The translations under genes and the position numbers were made by a program. Of a stretch of 64,000 nucleotides of DNA, positions 32,641-45,385 are shown one piece after another. Source of the stretch: Corbicula japonica (taxonomy: Eukaryota > Mollusca > Bivalvia > Venerida > Cyrenidae); NCBI GenBank assembly GCA_038501625.1, contig JAZAYU010000014.1, forward strand, positions 310,001-374,000. The letters are read 5' to 3'. Numbering within the stretch: position 1 is the first letter of the stretch; each line of letters begins with the position of its first letter. A model generated the notes under the pieces. That model saw only the letters and a list, made by a program, of their open reading frames with translations, was not told the origin of the DNA and made no database searches.

Positions 32641-34276
32641 TGAATGATTTTGAGATCTGATCTACAGAATATGTATAAAGTTACAACATGACAACATGAA
32701 TATTTATTCCGCAGTTTTTTTTATTGTGTTTTGCTTGTGTCCATTAAATTATAATTGTATAAAAAGGAAGGTTGTCCTTCTACCATATCGCTAAATGGTA
32801 TACATATGTTCACTGATGTTTTGTGTGTTTGCTCCTGCCTCAAATGAGGACATTATTATGTAGTCTGTCAACATTTATAGGTAACAAAAATTCTATAAAA
32901 GTCATTGTTTTGACAATCAAAATGATTTTGTTAGTACCAGATAATGAATAAAGGGAAGCAATAACATTGCTGAAGGAATTGGAAATAGTGCATTATGAGT
33001 TACAGGTCATTTTGCTAAGTGTTCAGTATATTGAACTTCTAGAAGAAATATGTCAGCTTAATTTACAGTTTTTAATTGCTGACAGATAAAGGGTCGCCAA
33101 TACAAAAAGATCTTAATAATTGTTCGCCACGGGTTGGAGTGCGGTTGGTTCCGGAAGGGTTAAGTGCACTATGTTTGTGACTATATCAGCTATCTCTGAC
33201 AATTGGAGTGGTAACCCTGATAAGCTCTCATGTGGCTTCAACCTGAAACGTAATGTTACTTGTAACAGGAAATAGGCTAAACCTATTGGGACATTACTTG
33301 GAATACATCATCGGCATAAATAAGCCTATTTCTGACAACAAAGATGTTTTCATTGACATTGATTGACCAATAATATACATTGGTAGCTAACAGCAAAAAT
33401 GGTGAAATACTAGACGTTGAGATTATATCATGAAACTTTGCACGAATGATATTTTGACAAATGCAGACAAAACTGGATATGGAGGCTTTGAAAATGCATA
33501 CATCCAATTTAATTCAAATTGGCCTACTGACATGATTGCCATTGAACTTCTCATTAATATCATTACACAAAAGTTTGTTGTGAGCTACTAAGATATGAAA
33601 ACAAAAATAATTAACTTAAATGTATATAAATATTAATATCAGCCTGATATCAAATTATATGATAAATTCATCATGGATTTGGTCTAAAATTGTATTTAAC
33701 TACAAGTAAATATGGCCGCTACACGAGGTTTCTATAATTCAGTTTTTATGATTTCTTTTTTTGTAGGATTTTACCAAAATAAATATAATAGACAATTGAA
33801 GGATTCACATTTTTCCCTGATAGAAAATAGAATCTTCTTAGACTCATTCCAATGCTTTTAGTTTCTGGTCACCATAAAAGCAAGTAACAGTGATTCTCAG
33901 GTCTTATCGTCAGAGGTATGTGGTCTGTAAGGCTGGGACACTAGCTATACTGTTAGTTATTGATACGTGGTCCTATGCCATTTACCTTTACTTCTTACCA
34001 TAAATAAAATTAGTGCTGCAGTCCCTGCAAGTAAAAATGCTTACCTTCTTGGCAACGTCTACATTTATGTCATATTTTTTTTTATCCTGACAAGGTACCT
34101 GAAGACACCACAAGTGTTCAAACACCAATCTATTACTATTCAGATATTCTTATATTCTATCACATCCTTTGTATAAATCTTTACACCATTAGTTAAAACT
34201 ATGGATAAGTAAACATATGAGTTCACATTTTAGCGTGTCTCCCAAAAGTTAAGGCCCATTATATCTTCTATAAATA
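32641..34276. other. Intron sequence, nothing recognised
   Basis: No supported ORF on either strand; short ORFs at 33283-33507 (minus) and 33967-34176 (plus) lack any family signature. Composition is AT-rich. Confidence 0.35.
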
Positions 34277-35135
34277 CAGTCCTTTACAATAACTCGAAGT
34301 CCCAAAGGACCCACGATTTACTTCGAGTTATGGTGAACTTTGAGTTAATTGTGACTGACTTTTCCATATCACCATTTGAGTTTTAGATAGTAACGATGTG
34401 CACTTATTACGGCACCATATTGTATGTAAGTAACACATTTTTTGGTAAAGTTTGCATAATAAAACAAGTTAATTATTTGTTAAAATAAATAATCAGTTTC
34501 ATTTGCATGATTTTGTAAATATAGATCGATGAAGAAACAACATTTTAACAAATATCATTGTCCCAACAGGAAACATATGTATACAGCTCATCATATTCCA
34601 ATTACACACCAAAGAGCATAATGTCATACATGCAGATATATTCACATTAAATTATGAGGAAAAACATCAGATATTCTCGGGCTTTTCATTTGGATTACTT
34701 GAAAAGAGTGATAATAATCAATTTATTATTTTGTTAAGCCGTATGCTTACTTTTGTTTGCTAATTGATACAAGCTGTTGAATGCAGATATCAAAAAATCT
34801 TAATTTTAATTTGACACTTATTTGAGACAAATTACATTGTTTGCTCCCCACTCATACTATTACAATGATGTGCCACTAACAACTTTTTTGACATGTTGGC
34901 AATCAATAAAAGACTCCAAACATTCTCCAGGGAAGTGTGAAAAATGTGTGAATTCACAATCCAATCAAGTTGTGCTTATTTCTTATTCAAGGGACTTAGT
35001 AATATGTTCGAGTTATTGCGTTTTGAGTTATCAATACTTTTTCAAGTTAAATATTTAAGGAAAATTGACGGGACCGGTGGCCGACATGGAGTTAAACCGT
35101 CATTTTGAGTTATCGCGTTTCAATTTATCAAACTG
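34277..35135. mobile_element. Tc1/mariner-like non-autonomous element (859 bp)
   Basis: The element starts CAGTCCTTTACAATAACTCG at 34277 and ends TTTATCAAACTG at 35135, with TA on both sides (34275-34276 and 35136-35137). Inside the ends, AACTCGAAG and GAGTTAT words face each other in inverted orientation (GAGTTATCGCG near 35107-35117). CAGT...ACTG with TA duplication is typical of the superfamily. No transposase is recognisable. Confidence 0.65.
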
Positions 35136-35233
35136 TATATTATAATGAAAGACCTCCGTGAAATTTTCTGCCCTTTGCATACAAACACCTATTATAGGAG
35201 CATTCATAGATTCTGTTGTTATTCTTGTTTCAG

Positions 35234-35403
35234 CTGGCTGAGGAAGTTATGGAATGAGACAATTGCTCCAGCAGTAAAGTGTGCTGTTTTAAAAGGCACA
35301 GGAAAGGAGGTTGCAGTGGATGGTCAGCAAAAAGTGGCAAATACTGCTTTATATGTTCTCATGCAGAGAGCAATAGTGCCGGGATGCCCACTTAATGGTC
35401 AGG
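35234..35403 (+). CDS. CTTNBP2: CTTNBP2-like gene, exon 6 of the visible part
   Basis: Acceptor TTGTTTCAG ends at 35233; donor CAG G|GTAAGC at 35404; phase 2 in, phase 1 out. It encodes residues 206-262: WLRKLWNETIAPAVKCAVLK, a short basic/acidic linker, then QQKVANTALYVLMQRAIVPG and CPL. The two helices W-M-x-K-L-W-N-x-x-I-A-P-x-V and Q-Q-x-V-x-x-A-L-x-x-L-x-x-x-A-V-x-x-G-C-P-L are diagnostic of the CTTNBP2 C-terminus as I recall it. A shorter linker between them than in vertebrates is expected for an invertebrate protein. The mariner-like element at 34277-35135 ends about 100 nt upstream. Confidence 0.95.
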
Positions 35404-35844
35404 GTAAGCATGTTCAGCAAGTGAGCAATCTTATCATAATATCATTAAATGTGTGATAAAATTGTGTGACATTTGCATTTAGACAATACAAACTCAAAAC
35501 CCTTTCATCACAGTAGATTGTGCTTGTGATATACACGAATTTATCATAATTTGACCTATATGTCACTTAATCAAATTTTAGCTGGGTTTTTCAATAACTT
35601 AGCTTACAGATTGGCAACAAATGGGCAGCTGGTTGGGCGGGATGACCAACAGTGGCCTTTCGGGCAGGCATCTTCTACCATTTGTGTTAAAGTTTTATTT
35701 AAAAAAGTATAACTGAAAACGTTTTTATCAAATTCTCTCAAAAATCGGCACATATTTTAATGATAGAAAGTAAAATGATGTACATGTACTAATCTCATTT
35801 TCCTGTAGACAATTCACATGATCAAATTGTTCTTTTTTATTCAG

Positions 35845-36019
35845 AAAAAGATGAATATTTGTCAACATTCACTGCCAGTAACGAACTGGATGTTCCACTT
35901 AAATCAGATAAACACAGCATGGTATCGACCACATCAAACACAGTTGGGCAAAGAAGATCACTCAACAGTGGCAACCAAAGAAACAGTGAAGAGCTCAACC
36001 ATACAAGGTCAAGGCAAAG
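35845..36019 (+). CDS. CTTNBP2: CTTNBP2-like gene, exon 7 of the visible part
   Basis: Acceptor TTTATTCAG ends at 35844; donor AG|GTTTGT at 36020 (not a strong donor); phase 1 in, phase 2 out. It encodes residues 263-320, a polar low-complexity stretch (EKDEYLSTF, KSDKHSMVSTTSN, GQRRSLNSGN) ending in an R/S-rich segment. This is the start of the disordered tail that follows the folded module in CTTNBP2. Assignment rests on phase agreement, the short (441 nt) upstream intron and composition rather than on conserved motifs. Donor choice is the least certain splice site of the gene. The next intron is 12 kb. Confidence 0.8.
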
Positions 36020-36102
36020 GTTTGTTTAACTGATTGTTTTTCTTTTTGTTAATAGCTTATACTGAATCTATTGATCTTAAATTCTCCATTTTCTTCTTTC
36101 TG

Positions 36103-36860
36103 TTTTTATACCCCCACAAACGAAGTTTGAGGGGGTATATAGGAGTGAGCTTGTCGGTCGGTCGGTCGGATTCTTCGTTTCCGGATGATAACTCATGAAA
36201 GGCTTGACAGAATTAAATAATTTTTGGTACACATGTATATCGTCATAAGATACAGGTCAAGTTCGATTTTGGGGCTGGTGGGGTCAGTGTCAAGGTCACT
36301 GTTACTAAAACTAGAAAAATGGTTTCCGGATGATAACTCATGAAACACTTCACAGATTTAATCCTTGTTTGGTAAATAGATGTAACATCACAAGATACAG
36401 GTCAAGTTCGACTTTGGGGCTGGTGGGGTCAATGTCAAGGTCAGTATTACTAAAAATAGAAAAATGGTTTCTGGATGATAACTCATGAAACACTTCACAG
36501 ATTAAATACTTTTTGGGTATATAGATGTAATATCACAAGATACAGGTCGAGTTCGACTTTGGGGCCTGTTGGGTCAATGTCAAGGTCACTGTAACTAAAA
36601 AAAGAAAATTTGTTTCTGGACTATAACTCATGAAATACTTCATAGATTTAATTATTTTTTGGGTCGCAGATGTAACATAACAAAACATAGGTTAGGTTTG
36701 ACTTTGGGGCCTGTGGGTTCAAGGTCAAGGTCACTGTTATTTAAACTTCAAAACTTTGTTTCCACTCAGTAACTAAAGCTTGGAATGAGATTCTTAAATG
36801 AAATTTGGTGTATTGGTGGTTTTTGTGAAGATGAAATGGAACTGGAATTTTTGTGAATGG
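36103..36860 (+). mobile_element. Helitron-like element B'1, 3'-truncated
   Basis: The 5' hairpin is ATACCCCCACAAACGAAGTT with TGAGGGGGTAT, then (CGGT)n at about 36153-36168. CGGATGATAACTCATGAAA or a near variant recurs at about 145-bp steps (36181, 36326, 36471, 36616) with GGTCAATGTCAAGGTCACTG between. It lacks the CTAG terminus that B'2 has. Confidence 0.75.
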
Positions 36861-37387
36861 AACTGAATGGGAAGCTACACTTTGAGATTTGCATAATATT
36901 GGTTAAATGCTTTTTCACAGAGTTATTGTCATTTCTACAAAGTTGACTACAGGAACATTCATATCTTGGCTATTGGTCTGCCGGAATTTACTGATACTAA
37001 CAGAGGTGCACATGTTAACAGTATTTTCACAGATGGGCTGATTAAAAAAAAATGGCTGGTTTGGGTTTTCCTGTTATAAAAATGTACAACATACAGTTAC
37101 TTCCATTTTCCTACTTTGCAGAGGTGTCTTATCATGCCCCCTAAAGATTTGTGAAGTTTCATCAAAATAGCACCATCCGTTAAAAAAAATATTCTAAAAT
37201 AATGGGCTAAAAATGTCAGGAGTGTGACAAAAAAGTGTGACACTTTTCAAAATCACATTTGTTCAGACCATTATTTTACAAAAAGCTTGAGTAAAGACAA
37301 GTTTTAGTGTTGTTTTAGTAAAAGGTGCATTTATTAGGCATCAAATAATGATAAAATTAAGCATATTATACTTAAAGTAATCAAAAA
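36861..37387. other. Intron sequence, nothing recognised
   Basis: AAAAGTGTGACACTTTTCAA near 37229 is a small palindrome. GTCAGGAGTGTGACA at about 37215 recurs at about 40428, on the other side of element B-b. No gene was found. Confidence 0.35.
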
Positions 37388-40206
37388 TTTTATACCCCCG
37401 TATACGAAGTATAGGGGGTATATAGGAGTCATCATCCGGTCGGTTGGTTGGTTGGTTGGTTGGTTGGGCGGTCTGTCTGTGGCACTTACAGCGTCAACAG
37501 TTTTCAAGATATCGACTTGAAACTTTAACCATATGTTCGTGAGGACATTTGCGCGAACTATTTTTTTCTCATGTGGATCAGTTCATTATTTTTCGGAGGG
37601 GAGCCCGATTTAACAAAATCTTGTGACGCGAACTACTTCTACAGTTTTTAAGATATTGACTTGAAACTTGATACACATGTTCGGCATGAAGTGTAGATGT
37701 GCGTGACATATTTTTCGTGTGGATTAGTCCATTATTTTTTGCAGGGGACATGATTTAACAAAATCGTGTTATGCAAACTTCTAAATTTTGTGATGCGAAC
37801 TACTTCTACAGTTTTTAAGATATTGACTTGAAACTTGATACATATGTTCGGCATGAAGTGTAGATGTGCGTGACATATTTTTCGTGTGGATCAGTCCATT
37901 ATTTTTCGGAGGGGAGCATGATTCACGAAAATCTTGTGACGCTAACTACTTCTACAGTTTTTAAGATATTGACTTGAAACTTGATACACATGTTCGGCAT
38001 GAAGTGTAGATGTGCGTGACATATTTTTCATCTGGATTAGTCCATTATTTTTTGCAGGGGAGCACGATTTAACAAAATCTTGTGACGCAAACTACTACTA
38101 CAGTTTTAAAGATATTGACTTGAAACTTGATACACATGTTCGGCATGAAGTGTAGATGTGCGTGACATTTTTTCATCTGGATTAGTCTATTATTTTTTGC
38201 AGGGGACATGATTTAACAAAATCCTGTTATGCAAACTTCTACACTTACTACGTCAACAGTTTTCAAGATATAGACTTGATACTTTAACCATATGTTCGTG
38301 AGTACATTTTTTATTCTCATGTGGATCAGTCCATTATTTTTCAGAGGGGAGCACGATTTAACAAAATCTTGTGACGTGAACTACTTCTACAGTTTTTAAG
38401 ATATTGACTTGAAACTTGATACATATGTTCGGCATGAAGTGTACATGTGTGTGACATATTTTTCGTGTGGATCAGTCCATTATTTTTTGCAGGGGACATG
38501 ATTGAACAAAATCTTGTTATGCAAATTTCTACACTTACTACGTCAACAGTTTTCAAGATATCGAATCTTATACGCAAACTACTTCTCCAGTTTTCAAACT
38601 TTAAACATACGTTTGTGAGTAGATTTCCATGACATACTTTGTTTCATGTGGATCAGTCCATTATTTTTTAGCAGGGGAGTATGATTCAACAAAACCTTAT
38701 GACACGAACTACTTCTACAGTTTTTAAGATATTAACTTGAAACTTGATACACATGTTCGGCATGAAGTGTAGATGTGCGTGACATATTTTTCATGTGGAT
38801 TAGTCCATTATTTTTTGCAGGGGACATGATTGAACAAAATCTTGTTATGCAAATTTCTACACTTACTACGTCAACAGTTTTCAAGATATCGACTTGAAAC
38901 TTTCTACATATGTTCGTGAGTACATTTGCGCAAATTTTCTTTTCGTCTCATGTGGATCAGTCCATTATTTTTCGGAGGGGAGCCCGATTTAACAAAATCT
39001 TGTGACGCGAACTACTTTTACAGTTTTTAAGATATTGACTTGAAACTTGATACATATGTTTTTTATGAAGTGTAGATGTGTGTGACATATTTTTCGTGTG
39101 GATCAGTCCATTATTTTTTGCAGGGGACATGATTTAACAAAATCGTGTTATGCAAACTTCTACACTTACTATGTCAACAGTTTTCAAGATATCGACTTGA
39201 AACTTTAAACATATGTTGGTGAGTAGATTTGCGCAAATTTTTTTTTCTCATGTGGATCAGTCCATTATTTTTGGAAGGGAGCATGATTCAACAAAATCTT
39301 GTAACAAGAACTACTTCTACAGTTTTTAAGATATTGACTTGAAACTTGATACATGTGTTCGGCATGAAGTGTAGATGTGCATGACATATTTTTCGTGTGG
39401 ATCAGTCCATTATTTTTAGCAGGGGACATGATTTAACAAAATCGTGTTATGCAAACTTCTACACTTACTACGTCAACAGTTTTCAAGATATCGACTTGAA
39501 ACTTTAAACATATGTTCTTGGTACATTTGCGCAAATTTTTTTTCTCTCATGTAGATCAGTCCATTATTTTTCTGAGAGGAGCACGATTTAACAAAATCTT
39601 GTGACGCGAACTACTTCTACAGTTCTAATGATATTGACTTGAAACTTGATACATATGTTCGGCATGAAGTGTAGATGTGCGTGACATATTTTTCGTTTGG
39701 ATCAGTCCATTATTTTTTGCAGGGGACATGATTTAACAAAATCGTGTTATGCAAACTTCTACAGTTTTCAAAATATCGACTGAAATCATATGTTCTGCAT
39801 GAAGTGCGCATGTTAGTGACATATTTCTTATGGATCAGTCCATTTTTGGTTTGAGGGGGGCATTATTTAACAAAATCTTATGACACAAACTACTTCTCCA
39901 GTTTTCAAACTTTTAACATACGTTCTTGATTAGATTTGCATGACATATTTTTTTTATTTGGATCAGTCCATTATTTTTTAGAAGGGGAGCACGATTCAAC
40001 AAAACCTTCTGACGTCAACTACTTTTACAGTTTTGTTTACATCCGGTGAAAACCCAAGTTGCTATTTTTAAACACAACTTTTGCAGCAAATTTTCAGGAT
40101 TTCAATTATTTTTCAACTTTCACACATGAAAGATGCAAACATCATTTCTGTATACCCTGACAAAGCAGTATTACGGGGGTATCAATCACCTTCAGTGAAA
40201 GCTCTA
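37388..40206 (+). mobile_element. Helitron-like element B-b, near full length
   Basis: The 5' hairpin is ATACCCCCGTATACGAAGTA with TAGGGGGTAT, then (GGTT)n at about 37440-37468. Some eighteen diverged cores follow, spaced mostly about 146 bp (for example 37825, 37971, 38117), with alternating subtypes. The 3' end is GCAGTATTACGGGGGTAT, the short hairpin TCAC-CTTCA-GTGA, AAGCT and CTAG at 40203-40206, then TT. CGGGGGTAT is complementary to the 5' ATACCCCCG. Confidence 0.88.
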
Positions 40207-41531
40207 GTTATTATTGAGTCAAGCATGGTAGATTAGAAAATACCTCAAGAAAATCAATACATCTTTGCTTTATAAATTTATAGGACTTTAAAGATTAATA
40301 GTACATAAGAAATGTTTTGTGAATCATAAAGTTATATGTTTCTAGATGCAATAATTATAATATTATCACCTCTATTGAAATTATATTTGTCTGCAGCTCC
40401 CTTCAGAAAATGTCAGCTAAATTTGTCAGGAGTGTGACATTATGCACATATTGCAATATTCTGTCAACATATCCTTTACATGAAAACAAGGGCATGTTTT
40501 TTCCTAGAAGTCTATGTCATGTTTTGTTAAATTGTGACAAACAGGAATGGCCTTAGTGAAACATTTTTGAGTGCACTGCACTTATGTGGGTGTCAGAAGT
40601 GTGACACACTTTCTTAACAATATGAATTTTTTATCTTTATGCGATACCACAAGTTCTAAAGCACTTATATTTGATGCTTCAACATGTATTTTAACAGAAA
40701 AACACATTTAAATAATAAGAAACAGTAATACTTGTATTTTAAGCACATAAATTAAAATTATTTGATTTATTTAATATTGGTCAATAAAGCTCCATAGAAA
40801 TTTTTATTCTGCCACATACGAGTATAACTTGATTGATTTTGATCACTGTTATGACTGTAAAAACATATGGACCAACCAGTTTGGACTTTTTATGAAATTA
40901 AATTCTTAACATTTTTTTCACTTCACTTGCCATTTTTCAAATGACAATATCTTAGCAACCAGTTGACCAATTTCAAAAATCTTTTCAGTTCTTTACTCAG
41001 TTTCAGAAAGCAAAAAATACAGAATAACAAGTTTGGAATATTTATGAACTTTAATTTTTCACTATTTTTTCACTTTTCTAGCCATTTTTTTTTAAACAGC
41101 CCAGAATGATATTTCATACAGTTGCCCTTTTAATTTTTATCTAGCTTGATACAGAATCAGTTTTGTACAAAGCTATTAATTCAACAAGAATAGATGTCTG
41201 AATTGTAAGCATATTCCATCTGAATGATTTCAATGCCCTTTGAAATACATTTAAGGTTTTAGAACTGTAAAATTCACCTTTGCTGATTGGGATTTTGTTG
41301 TTTTCATTTCCAAGTACATCCATTTCCACATCTAAAGAAGAGTTTTGAAAAACATTTACAGTCCAAACTCAAGCATTTCGGTATCATAGAAGTGGACCCT
41401 CTGTAAAATCAAACATACTAGAAGTTTGTAAAATGGTGTAACATAGAGGCTTTTTGTTAAAGGACATCATACCTGAACAGGAAAAAAACATGCATTTTGT
41501 TTGGAATTATTCTAACACTTGGTAACTGACA
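40207..41531. other. Intron sequence, nothing recognised
   Basis: GTCAGGAGTGTGACA (about 40428) repeats a motif upstream of B-b. No convincing ORF or exon was found; a 62-codon minus-strand ORF at 41141-41329 has no recognisable features. Confidence 0.35.
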
Positions 41532-41881
41532 TTTTAGCTCACCAGAGCCAAGGGCTCTGAATGAGCTATTGTGATCAGAGGAGGACCAGATGTCTATTGT
41601 CCGTCAATGTTTTTGTTCGTTAACGTGATAGAGGCCACACATTTTAACCCATTGTCATCAAACTTGGTCAGAATGTTTCTCTTGGTGGAGTGTCGATCCC
41701 TTTCGAAACTGGGTCATCTTGGGTCAAAAACTAGGTCAGATTAAAGCAAAAAATTTTTAAATGCAATAGAGGTCACATTTTTTATCCGATTGTCATCAAA
41801 TTTGGTTTGAATATTGATATTGATGATCTCTACTCAAATTGTTAAAATCATGATCTTGAATTGCCCAGGGGCCCTGCCCTG
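41532..41881 (+). mobile_element. Helitron-like element I2, cut off by A2
   Basis: The 5' hairpin is AGCTCACCAGAGCCAAGGGC with TCTGAATGAGCT, then TTGTGATCAGAGGAGG and I-type cores (CCCATTGTCATCAAACTTGG, TCAGAATGTTTCTCTTGG). It stops at CCTGTTTTTT where A2 begins. Confidence 0.7.
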
Positions 41882-43285
41882 TTTTTTATGCCCCCGCCAT
41901 GTAATGGCGGAAGGGCATATAGTGTTCACCCTGGCTGTGTGTGTGTCAGTGTGTGTGTATGTTCGAAAATCGTGTCCGCTCTGTAACTTTGTTATTTTTT
42001 ATTGGATTTTAAAATAACTTGGTATGAATGTTCACCATATCAAGGCGGTGTGTCGCGTACAAAACCCATGCCTGTAGGTCCAAGGTCAAGGTCACTGTTA
42101 CTAAAAATAGAATTTTCTTGTCCGGGCTGTAACTTCCTTATGAATGGAGGGATTTCAAAATAACTTGGCACAAATGTTCACCATGATAAGGCGGTGTGTC
42201 GCGTACAACACCCATGCCTGTAGGTCCAAGGTCAAGGTCACAGTTACTAAAAATAGAATTTTGTTGGAAAGATCTTGTCCGCTCTGTTACTTTGTTATTT
42301 CTTATTGGATTTTAAAATAACTTTGTATAAATGTTCACCATATCAAGACGGTGTGTCGCGTACAATACCCATGCCTGTAGGTCCAAGGTCAAGGTCACTG
42401 TTACTAAAAATAGAATTTTCTTGTCCGGGCTGAAACTTCCTTATTAATGGAGGGATTTCAAAAAAACTTAGCACAAATGTTCACCATGATAAGGCGGTGT
42501 GTCGCGTATAACACCCATGCCTGTAGGTCCAAGGTCAAGGTCACTGTTACTAAAAATAGAATTTTGTTGGAAAAATCTTGTCCGCTCTGTAACTTTGTTA
42601 TTTCTTATTGGATTTTAAAATAACTTGGTATAAATGTTCACCATATCAAGACGGTGTGTCGCGTACAATACCCATGCCTGGAGGTCCAAGGTCAAGGTCA
42701 CTGTTACTAAAAATAGAATGTTCTTGTCCGGGCTGAAACTTCCTTATGAATGGAGGGATTTCAAAATAACTTGGCACAAATGTTCACCATGATAAGGCGG
42801 TGTGTCATGTACAACACCCATGCCTAAAGGTCAGAGGTCAAGGTCACTGTTACTTAAAATAGAATTTTGTTATAAAAATCTTGTCTGCTCTGTTACTTTG
42901 TTATTTCTTATTGGATTTTAAAATAACTTGGTATAAATGTTCATTATATCAAGACGATGTGTTGTGTACTATACCCATGCCTGTAGATCCAAGGTCAAGG
43001 TCACTGTTACAAAAAATTGAAATTTTGTACTGGCTATTACTTCATTATTAACAGAGTGATTTCAAAATAATTTGGCACAAATGTTCACTATGACAAGGCG
43101 TTGTGTTTGTACAATTCCCATGCCTGTAGGTCCAAGGTCAAGGTCACTATTACTAAAACCAAAATTTTCTTCTCTGGGCTGTGAGTTTGTTATTACTTAT
43201 TGGATTTTAAAATAACTTGGTATAAATGTTCACCATGACAAGCATGCATAGCGGGGGCATCCGTGTCCTATGGACACATTTCTAG
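41882..43285 (+). mobile_element. Helitron-like element A2
   Basis: The 5' hairpin is ATGCCCCCGCCATGTAATGG with CGGAAGGGCAT. A GTGTGTGTCAGTGTGTGTGT tract takes the place of the TCCG tract. About nine A-type cores alternate between two subtypes (TTATGAATGGAGGGATTTCA and TTATTTCTTATTGGATTTTA). The 3' end is GCGGGGGCATCC, the perfect hairpin GTGTCCTATGGACAC, ATTT and CTAG at 43282-43285, then TTTT. Confidence 0.88.
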
Positions 43286-43967
43286 TTTTCTTTTAAATTC
43301 TGTTTTTAACCTTTGATTTTCTACAGTTATCAACCAGATTTTGACACAAACTTTATACCATCTTAAAATTCAATCTTTCTTGAACAATTGTTCGGTGATA
43401 AAATTTGGAACAAAAGTTTTAGTAGCTGAGTGAACATTTCAAGCGTCAAAATTCAAATATTTCTACCGGTCTTCAGCTATTTTTAGATGCATATTATTGG
43501 AGTTGTATCTCCAGGTCACTCAGAGTTCATAGAGTTCACTGTTTACATCACATTTAGAAAACCACAGGTGCATTTTGTCATCTTTAGCAGTAAAGCTTCC
43601 AGAATTATATAGGGTAAATTTTCTACAAATACTAACGAAATAAACATTCTTTCTTTATAGCACTTGAAAATCAGGCTTTTCTCAAATATTATTCACAATT
43701 TGTTTAAAAAAATGTAGCAGATTCTCATAATGTTCAGACTATATTACAGAGCTGTCTCATCTGTATACAGTGTATGCACATAAACTGGCAAGTTAATTGG
43801 AGGTCTCAGAACTTAAGTGTTTGATTGTTGTTTTTTTTTCTTAGACTAGTCTCATTTTTTGGCAGTGAATTGAGTATGGTCTCAGTTATATTGTCTTTGG
43901 TCCTGATCTTGACTAAATCAGTCTGACCCGTTCCTCCATATATACACATTTTTACGCAATGGGAACA
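43286..43967. other. Intron sequence, nothing recognised
   Basis: No supported gene, repeat or signal. A 61-codon minus-strand ORF at 43806-43991 is unremarkable. Confidence 0.35.
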
Positions 43968-44140
43968 GTGTAGATCTAGATCAGCTGGCACATTTGTGCT
44001 GTCTGATCAGGATTTGCACTGGTTGCATTGGTCAGATACAACCTAACGAATAAAAAAGCAAACCGTGTAGATCCTATCCAGATGGTACAGATGTACCTGC
44101 TGATCTGGATCTACACTGTCTGGTTAGCGATTGGGCCATT
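43968..44140. repeat. Dispersed GATC-rich repeat, copy 2, with inverted GTGTAGATC ends
   Basis: GTGTAGATC (about 43970 and 44064) and GATCTGGATCTACACTG (about 44101-44118) can pair. TCAGCTGGCACATTTGTGCT and GGTACAGATGTACCTGCTGA are internal palindromes. It resembles 1795-1965. Confidence 0.45.
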
Positions 44141-44667
44141 TGGCCCTTTTGTTTTAAGTGTTCCCTGCTTCGGAAATACACATTTTTCCGAGTTGCAAAA
44201 ATAAGGCAAGTTTCCATCTGTGTTTTATTGGCATGTTTAATGCAGTCATATAATTATGTTATACATAAAAATATCTGCAATGTGTATAGAATCAAATATT
44301 ATAAAAACAAAGCACTTCACCGTCCCATTTTCATTTTATTGACCTGCAAAATACATGCCATATGCAAGCAATTAGCTATGCTGGATTAAAATTTAACTTA
44401 AAATTAAAAGTAATGGCAACCATTAATCATAGCAACAAAAGCATTCTTTTATAGGGAAAAATCATCTTTCAAACACATGAAATTACTTTTTTAAGACCAT
44501 TATCACAAAAATACTGTTTTCATAAAATAACAATAAAATAACAACATTTTTCTTAATTGAAAGTACATATCCAACAAGCATGTTAATTTCGTTTCCATAG
44601 AAACTTCAAGAAAATTAACACAAAAAACAATGTTCATGTGAAAGAACAAATAAAATAGTTAACTTAA
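44141..44667. other. Intron sequence, nothing recognised
   Basis: AT-rich with no supported feature. Confidence 0.35.
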
Positions 44668-45385
44668 GCAAATACTTCTTTCTTAATGTATTGCTACGTT
44701 TGTCATCGCTATGTCATAGACAAAAAAGAAAAATACAAAAATCTCTCAAACGGCACATTGCAGTTCCATCAAACTTTGCACAAACGTAATATATATTTAA
44801 TTTACGTACACTTAGAAACGTTAGAACGGTTAAGAAAAAAAGTTAGACCAAAACAATCCCTAAAATTCTGTTTGCAATTTATCACAAAAAGCAACAATAA
44901 ACATTAATTTAAACGTCTTGATGAGTAATGAGTTACTGACAACGGTACCTAATTCCTTTGATCTAATAAATGTATATAATGTGAGTTATTTGTAAAAGTG
45001 TGTTTGGCCTTCAACTTCCTGGTCGCGAAAATAGATGACATAAAAATGTTTATTTTTCTTTTCATAATTGAACGTTCTTTTCAAGGACCTTAGATATTGT
45101 TTTCAGTATCATTTCACTCAACTTTGCATTTGAATCTTTGTTTAGTGTTGCTTCCGTTTTGTGATAAATTGCAAATAGAATTTTAGGGATCTTTTAGGTC
45201 TAACTATTTTTCACTACTAATCCAACTTTTCTTAACGTATTTAAAATAATCATACACTTATAGCGTTTATTAATGTCCAAAGTTGAATGGAACTGCACTG
45301 TGCTGTTTGAGAGATTTTTATATTTTTCTGTTTTGTCTATGGCATACCGTAGCAGTGACGTGACGAATGGAGTAATATCTTAAAT
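44668..45385. mobile_element. Fold-back element copy, diverged subtype
   Basis: The left arm (44686-44900) has ATTGCTACG, ATAGACAAAAAAGAAAAAT, AATCTCTCAAACGGCACATT and GCAGTTCCATCAAACTTTG. The right arm (about 45130-45360) carries their reverse complements in reverse order. The centre has GTTTGGCCTTCAACTTCCTG, GTCGC, matching the centre of the 22932 copy although the arms differ strongly. Confidence 0.8.

Noticed and set aside
38341..38577. Similar minus-strand ORFs repeated in B elements (also 57639, 58001, 58673)
   Set aside because: They are shadows of the repeated B cores. Their similarity to each other reflects the DNA repeat, not protein conservation.
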